A DNA stretch of 57,824 bases, taken from the NCBI GenBank assembly GCA_022511515.1, contig JAFLRP010000198.1:1-57824 (forward strand), in the 5' to 3' direction. The number at the start of each line of letters is the position of its first letter. The first letter of the stretch is position 1. The notes beneath the pieces were generated by a model. It was given only the letters and a program-made list of their open reading frames with translations, ran no database searches and was not told the origin of the DNA. This DNA is from Acutalibacter sp. GTDB lineage: Bacteria; Bacillota; Clostridia; Oscillospirales; Acutalibacteraceae. The translations under genes and the position numbers were made by a program. Below, one piece after another: positions 32,639 to 41,641 of this stretch.

Positions 32639-32859
32639 GGTCCCCTCCGCCTAAAGATGCCTATTCGGTATCTTTTATTTCGGGGAAATAAACCGCCATG
32701 CTGCCACTTGATTTTGGGTGCTGTGCGTGGCAGGATAGAGAGGAGCAACATCGAAACCTGATCGGACTTCCACCGATTCCGCTGTTTTTCGCCGTTTACC
32801 CTTCGTTCAGAGCTTCCCGTAACCGCTCTGTAAAATCTCTTTTTCGCGCTGTCAGGCCG

Positions 32860-32888
32860 TTGACTTTCAGTCAGCGGCCTACTATAAT
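32860..32888 (+). promoter_or_regulatory. Promoter of the MoxR-DUF58-transglutaminase operon
   Basis: TTGACT (32860-32865) and TATAAT (32883-32888), spacer 17 bp, 30 bp before the MoxR start. The rest of the 32587-32918 gap holds only a weak hairpin near 32657-32678. Confidence 0.88.
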
Positions 32889-32918
32889 TTTGACAGAATG
32901 AATGCCAAGGAGAAGAAA

Positions 32919-33854
32919 ATGAATCCGGATAATATCAAAGCGCTGAAAGAAAATATCGCCCTGCGGATCGTGGGCAAGGACGATCTCATCGAGAATGTGA
33001 TCACCGCCCTGCTGGCGGGAGGACATATCCTTTTGGAGGACGTTCCCGGCGTGGGCAAGACTACGCTGGCAAAAGCGCTGGCAGCTTCCCTGAATTGCTC
33101 CTTTGCCCGTATCCAATTCACGCCGGATACCCTGCCCGGCGACGTGGTGGGCATGAGCATTTACAACGCGAAAACCGGCGAGTTTGAAATCGTCAAGGGT
33201 GCGGTGGCCCATCAGATCATTTTGGCGGACGAGATCAACCGCAGCTCTCCGAAAACCCAGTCCAGCCTGCTGGAGGCCATGGAGGAGCATCAGATCACCA
33301 TCGACAACCATACCTTTCCCCTGCCGGAGCCCTTTATGGTCATCGCCACGGAAAACCCCATCGATTCCATCGGCACCTACGCCTTGCCGGAATCTGAGCT
33401 GGACCGTTTCATGATGAAGCTCTCCGTGGGCTATCCCTCGGAAAAGGGAACGCTGGAAATGGCCGACCGGTTCCTTTCGGGACAGCTACAGGAGGAGATC
33501 CACCCCGTACTGACCGCCGAAGAAGTCATCGAAATGCAAAAGGAAGCGGCGGCGGTATCTGTCCACGAGGAGCTGATCAAGTATATCGCCGAGATCATCA
33601 GCGAGACACGCCGGGGCGATGAGGTGCGTTACGGAGCAAGCCCCCGGGCCACGCTGGTGCTGATCCGGGCTTCCCAGGCGCGGGCCTACGTGCGGGGGAG
33701 AGATTACGTGATCCCGGAGGATATCCGGGATATGGCACAGGCAGTTCTCTCCCATCGTCTCGTGCTGACAGCCGAAGCAAAAATGGCACGGCAGACCGGG
33801 TCAGACGTGGTCCGGCACATTCTGAACCGCGTGAAAGTCCCGGGAATCCGGTAA
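32919..33854 (+). CDS. MoxR-family AAA+ ATPase
   Basis: A 311-residue MoxR ATPase, a chaperone-like AAA+ protein often encoded with DUF58 and transglutaminase membrane proteins. Visible motifs are Walker A DVPGVGKTTLAKAL (about residue 42), Walker B IILADEINRSSPKTQ (about 104), sensor 1 IATENPID (about 145) and the C-terminal lid with SPRATLVLIRASQARA. The start MNPDNIKAL at 32919 has AAGGAG six bases upstream; the ATG seven codons earlier has no site and sits on the promoter. It probably acts on the products of the two following genes. Confidence 0.94.
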   Translation: MNPDNIKALKENIALRIVGKDDLIENVITALLAGGHILLEDVPGVGKTTLAKALAASLNCSFARIQFTPDTLPGDVVGMSIYNAKTGEFEIVKGAVAHQIILADEINRSSPKTQSSLLEAMEEHQITIDNHTFPLPEPFMVIATENPIDSIGTYALPESELDRFMMKLSVGYPSEKGTLEMADRFLSGQLQEEIHPVLTAEEVIEMQKEAAAVSVHEELIKYIAEIISETRRGDEVRYGASPRATLVLIRASQARAYVRGRDYVIPEDIRDMAQAVLSHRLVLTAEAKMARQTGSDVVRHILNRVKVPGIR

Positions 33855-33860
33855 GAAAAG

Positions 33861-33886
33861 AAAGGTGGCTTTTGCCAACGCGAAAG
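33861..33886 (+). promoter_or_regulatory. Shine-Dalgarno / stem-loop module before the DUF58 gene
   Basis: AAAGGTGG (33861-33868), then CTTTTGC-CAAC-GCGAAAG (33869-33886, one G-U pair), then 14 bases and the ATG at 33901. An in-frame GTG at 33892 is an alternative start. Confidence 0.6.
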
Positions 33887-33900
33887 CAATCGTGATATCC

Positions 33901-34953
33901 ATGAAAATCAAACCCTATCGGGGATCTCTCTGCCTCTACGGAATGCTGTTTCTGGCATCCGTCATTTGGATCAGTCTCAGCGGCGGCTCGCTCCCCTACA
34001 TGACATTTTACACCGTACTGTGCGTCCCCTTTGTATCGGTGGTCTATGTGGGGATCGTCAATCTCACCATCCGTTTTCATCAGGAGATGCCCTCTCACAA
34101 GGTCACAAAAGGAGAGCTTTCCACCTACCGGGTACGAGTGGAAAATGTGGGGTTTTTGCCTTTTGTAAAAATCAATCTGCTGTTTGAGACAAGGCTCGCA
34201 AGTCTTTCCGGACTGTCCGCAGAGCAGGAGATTTCCCTCCGCCCCGATGACCGGTGGGAGCAAAGCACGGCGCTCATCTGCCGGTATGCGGGGACTTACA
34301 ACATCGGCGTCACTGCCTATCAAATCGAGGATTGTTTCCATCTTTTCCGAGTAGAGCGGCCGATCCCCACGCCTTTTCGGGCCATTGTGCGTCCCCGGCT
34401 TCCCGAGGAGGCCGGTCCGCTGCCGGAGTTAGACGCGATCCGGAATCTTCTGGAAATGCAGACAAGTTTAACGGAATCCACCCTTGGGAGCGATCTCCGG
34501 GAATACCGGCAGGGCGACAGTCCCCGGCGGATCCATTGGAAAAATTCCGCACGGACCCAAAAGCTTCTGACCCGTCTGCCGGAGCCCAAGGAAATGCAGC
34601 TCATCCAGGTAGTCATGATCCCCCTGCCTCAGACCCAGGAATTCAGCGACGTGATCCGCCGGGACCGTTTTCTGGAAACGGCTGTCTCTGTGGCATACGA
34701 TTTCTGCCGGCAGAAGAAGCCGGCGGTGTTCTATGATCCGAAAGGCCGAATCCTCAGAAAAACGGTGGATTCTTATGAGAGCTTTTGGGAGTTCTATGAA
34801 AACCTGCCCGATGAAATCCGGGGCGTTGAAGAGATGGACGACAAGGCTTGGCAGCTCTGGATTGAGGAAAATTGTGTCAAGGAGGGCGGCGTGATCCTCC
34901 TGAAAGAATCCGATGACAGCGAAGCGCTTCTCAGCGTCTACACGGTGTATTGA
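33901..34953 (+). CDS. DUF58 domain membrane protein
   Basis: A 350-residue protein with two membrane segments near the N-terminus (about 10-30 and 36-58) and a cytoplasmic C-terminal DUF58 region. The family signature DLREYRQGDSPRRIHWKNSA lies near residue 200, followed by KLLTRLPEPK. DUF58 proteins resemble von Willebrand-type modules and pair with MoxR ATPases. It lies 46 bp after MoxR and 9 bp before the transglutaminase gene. Its Shine-Dalgarno is separated from the ATG by a stem-loop. Confidence 0.92.
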   Translation: MKIKPYRGSLCLYGMLFLASVIWISLSGGSLPYMTFYTVLCVPFVSVVYVGIVNLTIRFHQEMPSHKVTKGELSTYRVRVENVGFLPFVKINLLFETRLASLSGLSAEQEISLRPDDRWEQSTALICRYAGTYNIGVTAYQIEDCFHLFRVERPIPTPFRAIVRPRLPEEAGPLPELDAIRNLLEMQTSLTESTLGSDLREYRQGDSPRRIHWKNSARTQKLLTRLPEPKEMQLIQVVMIPLPQTQEFSDVIRRDRFLETAVSVAYDFCRQKKPAVFYDPKGRILRKTVDSYESFWEFYENLPDEIRGVEEMDDKAWQLWIEENCVKEGGVILLKESDDSEALLSVYTVY

Positions 34954-34962
34954 GGGAACTGA

Positions 34963-37224
34963 ATGGAACAAAAAACGAAGTTGCAGGCAGCGGAAAAAGG
35001 ACTGGAACTCACGACCGTCCTCGTGATGCTGTATGCCGTACTGGGCAATATCAGAATGTTTTTCGGCGCGGAGATGAATATCCCGTTGATCCTGATCCTC
35101 TGTGCCATTTACGGGGGCATCATGATTGCAGGCACACTCCTGGGACAGCGCCGCATTTCTTTTGCGGTTCTGGCAGGGGCGGTGCTTTTGATTTTTGCCG
35201 CCCTTTCCCGGCTTGGTTACGCTGCGGAATCCATTGCCGCGCCTGCCGGATATCTGCTTTTATTGTTCATTCACAGCTTTGACTGGCCAAGGCGGATTTT
35301 CTCGCTGGCAGTTGCGGTTTGTGCCGTATTGGGCTTTGTTTGGGGCTATGAATTGCCCAAGCTGCTGGTGGCTGCTGCCTCGCTGCTGCTGCTGAAAGAA
35401 CTGACTGCCATCTACGGCAGGCGCTTTTCCGTACAGCTTCTGCCCCTCTTGCTCAGCGCGGTCCTTGTTATCGGGGTTCTCCCCGTTTCCGACGCTCCCT
35501 TTGATTGGAGCTTTGTGGTCCGTGCAGGAGAATCCGTGGCTTCTCTCGTCAATACCGTGGTGCGGAACGTGCGCTACTATTTCTCCGCGCCCGAGGGGGC
35601 TTCCGGCTGGATAGCGGGCTACGGCGGCCGGGGAAATCTGAACGGCGCGCTTTTTAACAGCGATCTGGAGGAGCTGTATCTTTCCCGGAAAAGCAGCCGG
35701 GGCAACCTCTATTTGAAAGGCCAGGAATTCGGCGCGCTGGAGGGAGAAACATGGAAGGACGCCGCCGCTTCTGAGCAGCCCTACGGCCTTTGGTACACGG
35801 ATTTTCTAAACGCGCTGATCGCAGGCGATATCTCCAAAGAGAGGGCAAACACTTTCGCGGAAGTGCGGGGAGTAGATCTCACATACGGGTATCTGAAAAC
35901 CCGAGACGTGATCCGTCCCGCGAATTTACTAACTTTGGACACCGATGCGGAGCTCATGGAAAACCTGAATGAATTTGATTATCGGAATGTGCAGAAACGC
36001 GACTATCGGTACAGTGTGAAATTTCTGGATCTCGACTACGCAAATCCTTACCTCATTGAACTGCTGGAAGGGCTTTCAGAAAGGCCCACAGAACCCGTGC
36101 CTTATGAGGAGCTTTCGGAGTATTCCCGGGCCTGTTTTTTGGTGGATCTGGAGAAGGTCTGTACACGGGAGGAATATGAAGCCTATTTGACGCAGAAGGC
36201 GGAAGGCTCAGCAGATTTGATCCCGGCCGATACCCTTGCCGTCAGCGGGGCGACAGACCGGGTGCGGGAGCTGGCCGCCGCGATCATCGAAGGATGTGAA
36301 AGCGATTTTGAGAAAGGAAAGGCCATTGAGACTTTCCTCCGAAGCTACGCCTACTCCACAGACACAGATCTGAGGGGGAACGAAAGCTTCATCGATAAAT
36401 TTCTTTTTGAAACACAGGAGGGCTACTGCGTTCACTATGCCTCCGCCATGGTGATGCTGCTCAGGCTCAATAACATTCCCGCCCGGTTGGTGGAGGGGTA
36501 CTGTTATGATTACGCCAATCAGAACTACAATCGCAGTTACACCGTTTTCGGCAGCAGCGCCCATGTCTGGCCGGAAGCATACCTTGACGGCTTCGGCTGG
36601 GTTCGGTTTGAACCCACCGCCGCGATGCCGGCAGCGGAAAGCATGGGCTGGGGCTTGCGGGTATCCTCACCCGCCGATACGCCCGATTCTTCAGGACAAA
36701 ACGCTCCCAGCGAGCCGGAACGTCCCACGCCGCCAAAACCGGAAAAACCGGTGAGCGAGTTTGCTCCGGAAGAGCCGGAATCGGAAGAAGGAAATACTTT
36801 GCCCGGGCTGGTCCGTTCCCTGTTATTGATCCTGACGCTGGCACTCCTCGCGCTGTTTGTCCTGTATCTCGCGGGCAAAAAATTTCCCTATCGCTTCCGG
36901 GGAGAGACCGCCCGGTTGGAGGCAAATTTGGAGGATCTCCGCTGGCTCATCCGCAAACTGTACCCGGGGCGTTGGACGAACCGGCCCTTGCTGGATTATG
37001 CGGCAGCGCTGGAAAATCCGGACCTGCGGAATGATGTGAGCGACGCTTTTCTGCTCCACTACCGTCTGCGGTATAAAAATCTTCCACCGTCAAATGACGA
37101 ATGGGAAGCGCTCATCACGGTACGAAACAGGATGTATGAGCTCTATCTCAAGGCGGCAGGGCAAAAACGCCGCAGGGCGGAGTTCCTGGCATTTTTGAAC
37201 TGCCATACGGGGTTTTCCAGATAG
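34963..37224 (+). CDS. Membrane transglutaminase-like protein (TgpA type)
   Basis: A 753-residue protein with a polytopic N-terminus (about six segments within residues 15-200). A large extracellular region carries a transglutaminase-like core: Cys489 in EGYCVHYASAMVMLLR, His534 in SSAHVWPEAYL and an acidic residue in WVRFEPT (Glu where some relatives have Asp). A Pro/Glu-rich linker (about 575-615), one membrane segment (about 622-645) and a cytoplasmic C-terminal domain follow. GAGGG precedes the ATG. It is the third gene of the MoxR-DUF58 set, a common arrangement whose role in cell envelope processing is not settled. Confidence 0.93.
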   Translation: MEQKTKLQAAEKGLELTTVLVMLYAVLGNIRMFFGAEMNIPLILILCAIYGGIMIAGTLLGQRRISFAVLAGAVLLIFAALSRLGYAAESIAAPAGYLLLLFIHSFDWPRRIFSLAVAVCAVLGFVWGYELPKLLVAAASLLLLKELTAIYGRRFSVQLLPLLLSAVLVIGVLPVSDAPFDWSFVVRAGESVASLVNTVVRNVRYYFSAPEGASGWIAGYGGRGNLNGALFNSDLEELYLSRKSSRGNLYLKGQEFGALEGETWKDAAASEQPYGLWYTDFLNALIAGDISKERANTFAEVRGVDLTYGYLKTRDVIRPANLLTLDTDAELMENLNEFDYRNVQKRDYRYSVKFLDLDYANPYLIELLEGLSERPTEPVPYEELSEYSRACFLVDLEKVCTREEYEAYLTQKAEGSADLIPADTLAVSGATDRVRELAAAIIEGCESDFEKGKAIETFLRSYAYSTDTDLRGNESFIDKFLFETQEGYCVHYASAMVMLLRLNNIPARLVEGYCYDYANQNYNRSYTVFGSSAHVWPEAYLDGFGWVRFEPTAAMPAAESMGWGLRVSSPADTPDSSGQNAPSEPERPTPPKPEKPVSEFAPEEPESEEGNTLPGLVRSLLLILTLALLALFVLYLAGKKFPYRFRGETARLEANLEDLRWLIRKLYPGRWTNRPLLDYAAALENPDLRNDVSDAFLLHYRLRYKNLPPSNDEWEALITVRNRMYELYLKAAGQKRRRAEFLAFLNCHTGFSR

Positions 37225-37309
37225 TTTTCCTTTTCAAACGGAAAGATCTTTTCAAAAGGCTCAATTTCCGTTATACTAAACTAAAGTCCATTTTTAGGAG
37301 GAGCTTATC

Positions 37310-37702
37310 ATGCAGGAAGTTCAGGAATTTTTGAAGAAATGCGGCACGTATTATCTGGCCACCGTCGAGGGCGATCAGCCCCGTGTGCGGCCCTTCGGGA
37401 CCGCAGAGATCTTTGAGGGAAAGCTCTACATTCAGACCGGCAAGGTCAAGGAGGTCTCCAAGCAGATTCAGAAGAACCCCAAGGTGGAGATTTGCGGCTT
37501 TCACAATGGTACATGGGTGCGCATCGCCGGCACGCTGGTGCGGGATGACCGGATCGAAGCCAAGGAGGACATGCTGGAGAAAAACCCGGGACTGAAGCGC
37601 ATGTACTCCGCCACCGATGACAACACCGAAGTGCTCTACTTTGAAAACGCCACCGCCACCTTCTACAGTTTTGGCGGCGAGCCCCGGACCGTCACCTTCT
37701 GA
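37310..37702 (+). CDS. Pyridoxamine 5'-phosphate oxidase-like flavin/heme-binding protein
   Basis: A 130-residue split-barrel protein of the PNPOx-like superfamily. It starts with helix MQEVQEFLKKCGTYYLATV, then DQPRVRPFGTAEIFEGKLYI, TGKVKEVSKQIQKNPKVEIC and a C-terminal FENATATFYSFGGEP. This is the small clostridial form that binds FMN or F420-like cofactors; the reaction is unknown. AGGAGG precedes the ATG. It appears monocistronic, with a TATACT -10-like hexamer near 37272 and a strong terminator after it. Confidence 0.9.
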   Translation: MQEVQEFLKKCGTYYLATVEGDQPRVRPFGTAEIFEGKLYIQTGKVKEVSKQIQKNPKVEICGFHNGTWVRIAGTLVRDDRIEAKEDMLEKNPGLKRMYSATDDNTEVLYFENATATFYSFGGEPRTVTF

Positions 37703-37712
37703 TTTTCAAAAG

Positions 37713-37750
37713 AAAAGCCCGCAGACTTGTTTCAGTCTGCGGGCTTTTTT
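37713..37750. terminator. Bidirectional terminator between the PNPOx-like gene and trxB
   Basis: A stem of 14-15 bp (AAAGCCCGCAGACT and its complement, short loop) has T-rich flanks on both strands and separates convergent genes. Confidence 0.92.
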
Positions 37751-37780
37751 ATTCCTCTTTCCTCGCCGATTTTCTGATCC

Positions 37781-38719
37781 TTAGCTCTTTTTACTTAGGA
37801 ACTCCTCGGCAAAATAGGCCGCGACAGCGCCGTCTGCGGCGGCAGTCACCACTTGGCGCAGGGGCTTTTTCCGCAAATCCCCTACGGCGAATACGCCGGG
37901 AAGCTCTGTGCGGGTGGTCTCATCCGCCGGGATATAGCCGGCCTCATCCAAGGCGAGCTGCCCTTGAAACAGAGCTGTTTCCGGTACGTGACCTACCGCA
38001 ATGAAAAGGCCGTCGCAGGAGATCTCCTGCTCGTTTCCGGTGTTTTTTTCCGAGACGATCAACCCGGTCAAAGAGGCTTCGTGTTTCAAAGCCGTAACTT
38101 GGCTATTCCACACAAATTCGATATTCCCCGCTTGCTCCAAGGGCCCGTGGTAGGATTTGGACGCCCGCAGGGCGTCCCGCCGGTGAATGAGATACACCTT
38201 TTCGCACAGCCGGGAAAGATACAGCGCATCGGCGGCGGCAGTGTTTCCTCCGCCCACCACGGCCACGGTCTTGCCGCGATAGAACATACCGTCACAGGTG
38301 GCGCAATAAGACACGCCCTTGCCCCGCAGCTCTTTCTCCCCGGGCACGCCCAGCTCTCTGGGGACTGCCCCTGCGGCAAGCACCACGGTTTTGGCAAGAA
38401 AAGTCTCTTTTTTCGTCTGCAATTCCTTGATTTCCCCGGCAAGGGAACAGGAGATCACCTCGGCCAGCTTCGATTTCGCGCCGAATTTCTCCGCGCCCTG
38501 CTTCATTTTCATGGCCAGCTCAAAACCGTTGATCCCTTCCGAAAAGCCGGGGTAATTTTCTATCACGTCGGTGGTGGCCAACTGCCCGCCGGGAGACAGT
38601 TTTTCCAAAAGCAGCACGGAAAGCCCCGCCCGAGCTCCATACAGCGCCGCTGTGTACCCGGCAGGTCCGCCGCCCAGCACGACCATATCAAAGATTTCCT
38701 GTTCCATGGTCTTTTCCAT
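37781..38719 (-). CDS. trxB: Thioredoxin reductase
   Basis: TrxB reduces thioredoxin with NADPH via FAD and a redox disulfide. The 312-residue protein has the FAD motif GGGPAGYTAALYGARAG (about 16-32), the active-site CATC (Cys139, Cys142), the second nucleotide motif VGGGNTAAADA, and HRRDALRAS, which favours NADPH. The C-terminal FAD motif is GVFAVGDLR. The gene lies 3 bp after trxA. Two in-frame ATGs four codons apart (38719 and 38707) both lack a strong Shine-Dalgarno, so translation may depend on coupling to trxA. Confidence 0.96.
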   Translation of the reverse strand: MEKTMEQEIFDMVVLGGGPAGYTAALYGARAGLSVLLLEKLSPGGQLATTDVIENYPGFSEGINGFELAMKMKQGAEKFGAKSKLAEVISCSLAGEIKELQTKKETFLAKTVVLAAGAVPRELGVPGEKELRGKGVSYCATCDGMFYRGKTVAVVGGGNTAAADALYLSRLCEKVYLIHRRDALRASKSYHGPLEQAGNIEFVWNSQVTALKHEASLTGLIVSEKNTGNEQEISCDGLFIAVGHVPETALFQGQLALDEAGYIPADETTRTELPGVFAVGDLRKKPLRQVVTAAADGAVAAYFAEEFLSKKS

Positions 38720-38722
38720 ACA

Positions 38723-39031
38723 TTACAGAAGTTCTTCCAAAGCTTCCTTGGGCTGCACACCCACCAATGTGGCGGCCGCTTCGCCGTTCTGGAACAAAAT
38801 GGCAGTAGGAATGCTCATCACCCCGTAGCGGGCGGCAAGCTCCTGCTCCTCGTCCACGTTGATTTTGCCCACCTTGACCTTGCCCTCGTTTTCCTCGGCA
38901 AATTCATCTACGATGGGAGAAAACATCCGGCAGGGGCCGCACCAGCCGGCCCAGAAATCCACCAGTACCGGCAGATCCGAACCCAAAACCTCTTGCTCAA
39001 AATTGTCCTTCGTCACCGTCAAAATTTCCAT
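38723..39031 (-). CDS. trxA: Thioredoxin
   Basis: A 102-residue thioredoxin with the active site WCGPC (Cys31, Cys34) in FWAGWCGPCR and the cis-proline loop SIPTAILF (about 73). AGAAAGGA precedes the ATG. It is encoded with its reductase trxB 3 bp downstream, so the two form a self-contained disulfide-reducing pair in the cytoplasm. The 220-bp gap upstream holds no gene, only inverted repeats near 39135-39160 and a possible -10 TATAGT near 39101. Confidence 0.97.
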   Translation of the reverse strand: MEILTVTKDNFEQEVLGSDLPVLVDFWAGWCGPCRMFSPIVDEFAEENEGKVKVGKINVDEEQELAARYGVMSIPTAILFQNGEAAATLVGVQPKEALEELL

Positions 39032-39253
39032 TTCTTTTTGTCCTTTCTCTATTTTAGCTTTAAAAAAACTTTTCCCTTAGTTTGTGTTTTGCGCACGGTA
39101 GCACTATAAAAGGGGCGGAAATTCGCCTGCGCGAAGAAGTTTCCCGCAGAAAACTTCCGCAGAATGTTGGGGGAAGCTATTTTGTTTCTCCCTTTTTTAT
39201 ATGTCTTTTTTAGAATGCCCAAATCATCTGGCTTTTTTCACATCTTTATGAAA

Positions 39254-40342
39254 TTACGGAAAAACCAAGTCGCAGGCTTCCCGAATCTTCATGCCCTCGA
39301 AATAGGTGTTTTCCTTGGGGATCCACTCCTCCAAAAACCTCCGGAGCATGAATCCGCCGTTGCGTTCCAAAATCCGATTGCTCTGCTCTGCCGGAGAAAC
39401 GGACAGAAACACCTTGACATCATAATATTCCTGAAGGTCCGGATGCATACTATAGGACCCCTCAAAGATGTTGATCTGCTTCGGCTCTACTTTGATTTCT
39501 TCGCCCAGTTGCATAACAGAACAGTCAAAGGGGCGGTAGGCAAAAGGTTTTTTCTCGCGGACAGGCTCGCAAATCTCCTCCCGGAAACGCTCTCTGTCCA
39601 TGTTGCCGCCCACCTCCTGCAGCCGCTCCGGGGTGCGTTTTTCCAAAGGCAGGAAGAAGTCGTCTGCGTGGAACACATTGCAGTCAAAGAGAGTTGTCAG
39701 CAGATTCGCGAGAGCGGTCTTCCCCGCACCGCTGTTTCCGTCGATGGCCACATTCACGCTGCCTTTTTCTCTTAAACAGTTTTCAATGGCGGCATACAGC
39801 GGCAGGTAATCCTGATATTCCCTCCGGATCACCCGGTAGGCCGGCTCGTAAGCCTGGCGGTATTCCTCGCTGTGATGCACCGGCTGATAGCCCCGCTCTT
39901 TGTACTCTTTGAGATACGCTTCTATCTCCTCCGCCGTGAAAGGGAACAGGCTAGGGTCTTCTCTGCTCAGCTCCAAAAACAGCTTCAGTTTTTCCTCCAA
40001 AGCAAACCATGCCGCCTTCTGCACATACCGGGAGGACACCACGAACAGGCGGTTTATCATTTCCGGAGAAATCACCTTGCTGGAGGAGAGATTTATCCTG
40101 CAAAAGTGCCCGCACAGCGGAAAGAAATAGGGCTTTTTCTTCTGCCTTTCCGTCAGGTGTTCAATTTCTTCCTTGAGATAGGCAAGAGATGACTCCCCAT
40201 CGGAAATCAAATGCTCCCCGCCGAATTCGGACTGGTACAGGTGCTTCACGTAATCCCTGACCTGCGCCCGAGGGAACTGTTCCGCACAGTCCAGCAGGAA
40301 TTGCCGTGTTTCCCAGATATCCTGTTTGTCTACGTTTCTCAT
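39254..40342 (-). CDS. Uridine kinase-like P-loop protein with an N-terminal domain of unknown function
   Basis: A 362-residue two-part protein. The C-terminal half (about 175-362) is a nucleoside/uridine kinase-like P-loop domain with Walker A IDGNSGAGKTALANLL (about residue 198), HADDFFLPLEKR (about 227) and IFEGSYSMHPDL (about 290). The N-terminal 170 residues are a helical domain with the motif DYVKHLYQSEFGGEHLISDG, which I cannot name. The kinase substrate is unknown; the HADDFF segment resembles substrate-binding motifs of uridine kinases. The start has AAGGAAG eight bases upstream and also a stem-loop/AAAAGGAGG module further up. Confidence 0.8.
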   Translation of the reverse strand: MRNVDKQDIWETRQFLLDCAEQFPRAQVRDYVKHLYQSEFGGEHLISDGESSLAYLKEEIEHLTERQKKKPYFFPLCGHFCRINLSSSKVISPEMINRLFVVSSRYVQKAAWFALEEKLKLFLELSREDPSLFPFTAEEIEAYLKEYKERGYQPVHHSEEYRQAYEPAYRVIRREYQDYLPLYAAIENCLREKGSVNVAIDGNSGAGKTALANLLTTLFDCNVFHADDFFLPLEKRTPERLQEVGGNMDRERFREEICEPVREKKPFAYRPFDCSVMQLGEEIKVEPKQINIFEGSYSMHPDLQEYYDVKVFLSVSPAEQSNRILERNGGFMLRRFLEEWIPKENTYFEGMKIREACDLVFP

Positions 40343-40359
40343 GGCTTTTTCTTCCTTGT

Positions 40360-40385
40360 TTTCGCTTTCGCGAAAGCCTCCTTTT
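40360..40385 (-). promoter_or_regulatory. Shine-Dalgarno / stem-loop module before the P-loop kinase gene
   Basis: Minus strand: AAAAGGAGG, then TTTCGC-GAAA-GCGAAA (complement of 40360-40375), then 17 bases and the ATG at 40342. Unlike the other copies, a second Shine-Dalgarno (AAGGAAG) lies between stem-loop and ATG. Confidence 0.5.
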
Positions 40386-40426
40386 CCAAAGTCAAAATGA
40401 ATTTCCGCTCTTCCTTCCCTGTATGG

Positions 40427-41146
40427 TCACGAAAGTCCCAAAAAGTGTATGAGCTCCTCAAAATTTCCTTTGGGCGTGCCGGAAATATCCTTGTTTTTTT
40501 CATTGATGAGGCAGTCTGTCACAAGAAACACGGGCATTCCCAACTCTTCCGCCGCCAGATCTTCCTCCGCGTCGTTTCCCACCATCAGGCATTCCTCCGG
40601 GCGCTTCCCGGTCCTGCTCAAGATCTCCCGGAAATAGTCCGGGTTGGGCTTACAATAGGAGTAATCCTCATAGCTGGTGACCTCCAGAAAATCCGCTAAG
40701 GTCAGCTCCAGCCAGGAAAGCCGGGTCTCCACCGCAACTTTTGGAAACAGCGGATTGGTGGCAAGGATCACGTCAATTCCCCGCGATTTTAAGCCATGTA
40801 TCACCTGCTTTGCCAGAGGATTTGTCCCCACCACGTCTTTGACCCGGTGGAATTCCTCGGCATAGAAGCGGTCAAATACCGGGCGAAGTCTGTTTTCCTC
40901 TTCGTTCATTTCCTGTGTGAACACCTGCCAGAAGCGGGCGTCGTTTTTCACCCTGCCATCGTTTTTTACCATGGCGGCAGTGCCCTTCCACACGGCGGAT
41001 ACCAGCTTTTTGCTGTCCGTGCAGCCGTGTTCCGCGCCCTTTTTCGCCAATTCTCCGAAATAGGTCTTGACGAACACATTCTCGTCCATGGGCAGCAGCG
41101 TGCCGTCCAAGTCAAACAGCACGGCGGTGATTTTTTTATCCGGCAT
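40427..41146 (-). CDS. HAD-superfamily phosphatase
   Basis: A 239-residue haloacid dehalogenase-like hydrolase. Motif I is LFDLDGTLLP (nucleophile and acid Asp, about residues 11-20), motif II is ILATNPLF, the motif III lysine is in SYCKPNPDYF, and motif IV is MVGNDAEEDL. The helical cap between motifs I and II (about 25-105) is that of subfamily I. Substrate unknown; a sugar or nucleotide phosphate is likely. It starts 5 bp after the DUF1667 gene, so it is in the same transcript as the oxidoreductase genes. Confidence 0.92.
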   Translation of the reverse strand: MPDKKITAVLFDLDGTLLPMDENVFVKTYFGELAKKGAEHGCTDSKKLVSAVWKGTAAMVKNDGRVKNDARFWQVFTQEMNEEENRLRPVFDRFYAEEFHRVKDVVGTNPLAKQVIHGLKSRGIDVILATNPLFPKVAVETRLSWLELTLADFLEVTSYEDYSYCKPNPDYFREILSRTGKRPEECLMVGNDAEEDLAAEELGMPVFLVTDCLINEKNKDISGTPKGNFEELIHFLGLS

Positions 41147-41151
41147 TTTTT

Positions 41152-41523
41152 CTATTCCTCCCTGCCCACCGCCTTGGAAGCGATGAGATTCACTCCCGTG
41201 CCGGCAACATTCTCAATGACGATATCGCCGATTTTTACCGGGGCAGCGATCGCCGCCTTCCGGATCTCCTCCATACAGTCAAAGATTTTTTCCTTGGGAA
41301 TGTCTGTGGCAGTGCGCACGGGGATCACCGGGGCTTTCCCGCCCAGCACCCGCACGGTAGAGGTGACTGTCCGCGTGGGGGCAGTGACCTCCCGCTTGCC
41401 GTATTCTTCTCCCCGCTTGCAGGTGTTTCCCGAAACGGAAAGCACTTCAAGGGCGTCATTTACTTCCACCCGCAGAGGGCAGCCCAAGGGGCAGCCGATA
41501 CAAATCAGTTCACGAGTTTCCAT
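41152..41523 (-). CDS. DUF1667 protein, partner of GlpA/GlpB-like oxidoreductases
   Basis: A 123-residue DUF1667 protein. The N-terminal cysteines CIGCPLGCPL and a further NTCKRGEEYG (about residue 35) suggest an iron-sulfur cluster. The central VRVLGGKAPVIPVRT and a C-terminal VIENVAGTGVNLIAS are typical. The family is regularly encoded after GlpA- and GlpB-like flavoproteins, as here, and probably completes an electron-transfer complex in place of GlpC. METRELICIGC at 41523 has AAAGGA nine bases upstream. Confidence 0.92.
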   Translation of the reverse strand: METRELICIGCPLGCPLRVEVNDALEVLSVSGNTCKRGEEYGKREVTAPTRTVTSTVRVLGGKAPVIPVRTATDIPKEKIFDCMEEIRKAAIAAPVKIGDIVIENVAGTGVNLIASKAVGREE

Positions 41524-41533
41524 ATTTACCAAT

Positions 41534-41605
41534 CCTTTCTTCGGGAATTGCGCAATTCATTCAAAAAATTTCCTACAGGAAAACTTTTGCGAATCAAAAC
41601 CGTGA
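41534..41605 (-). repeat. Intergenic repeat (copy 2)
   Basis: The segment shares 18 identical bases (41534-41551) with 8357-8374 and continues with a similar TTCATTCAAAA and a TTTCC/GGAAA hairpin. It carries the Shine-Dalgarno of the DUF1667 gene. A palindrome GAATTGCGCAATTC lies inside it. A shorter, more diverged copy is before the 42916 start. Confidence 0.65.
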
Positions 41606-41641
41606 AGTAAAAACTATTTTTTCTAAAAGAAACAATGGTTT

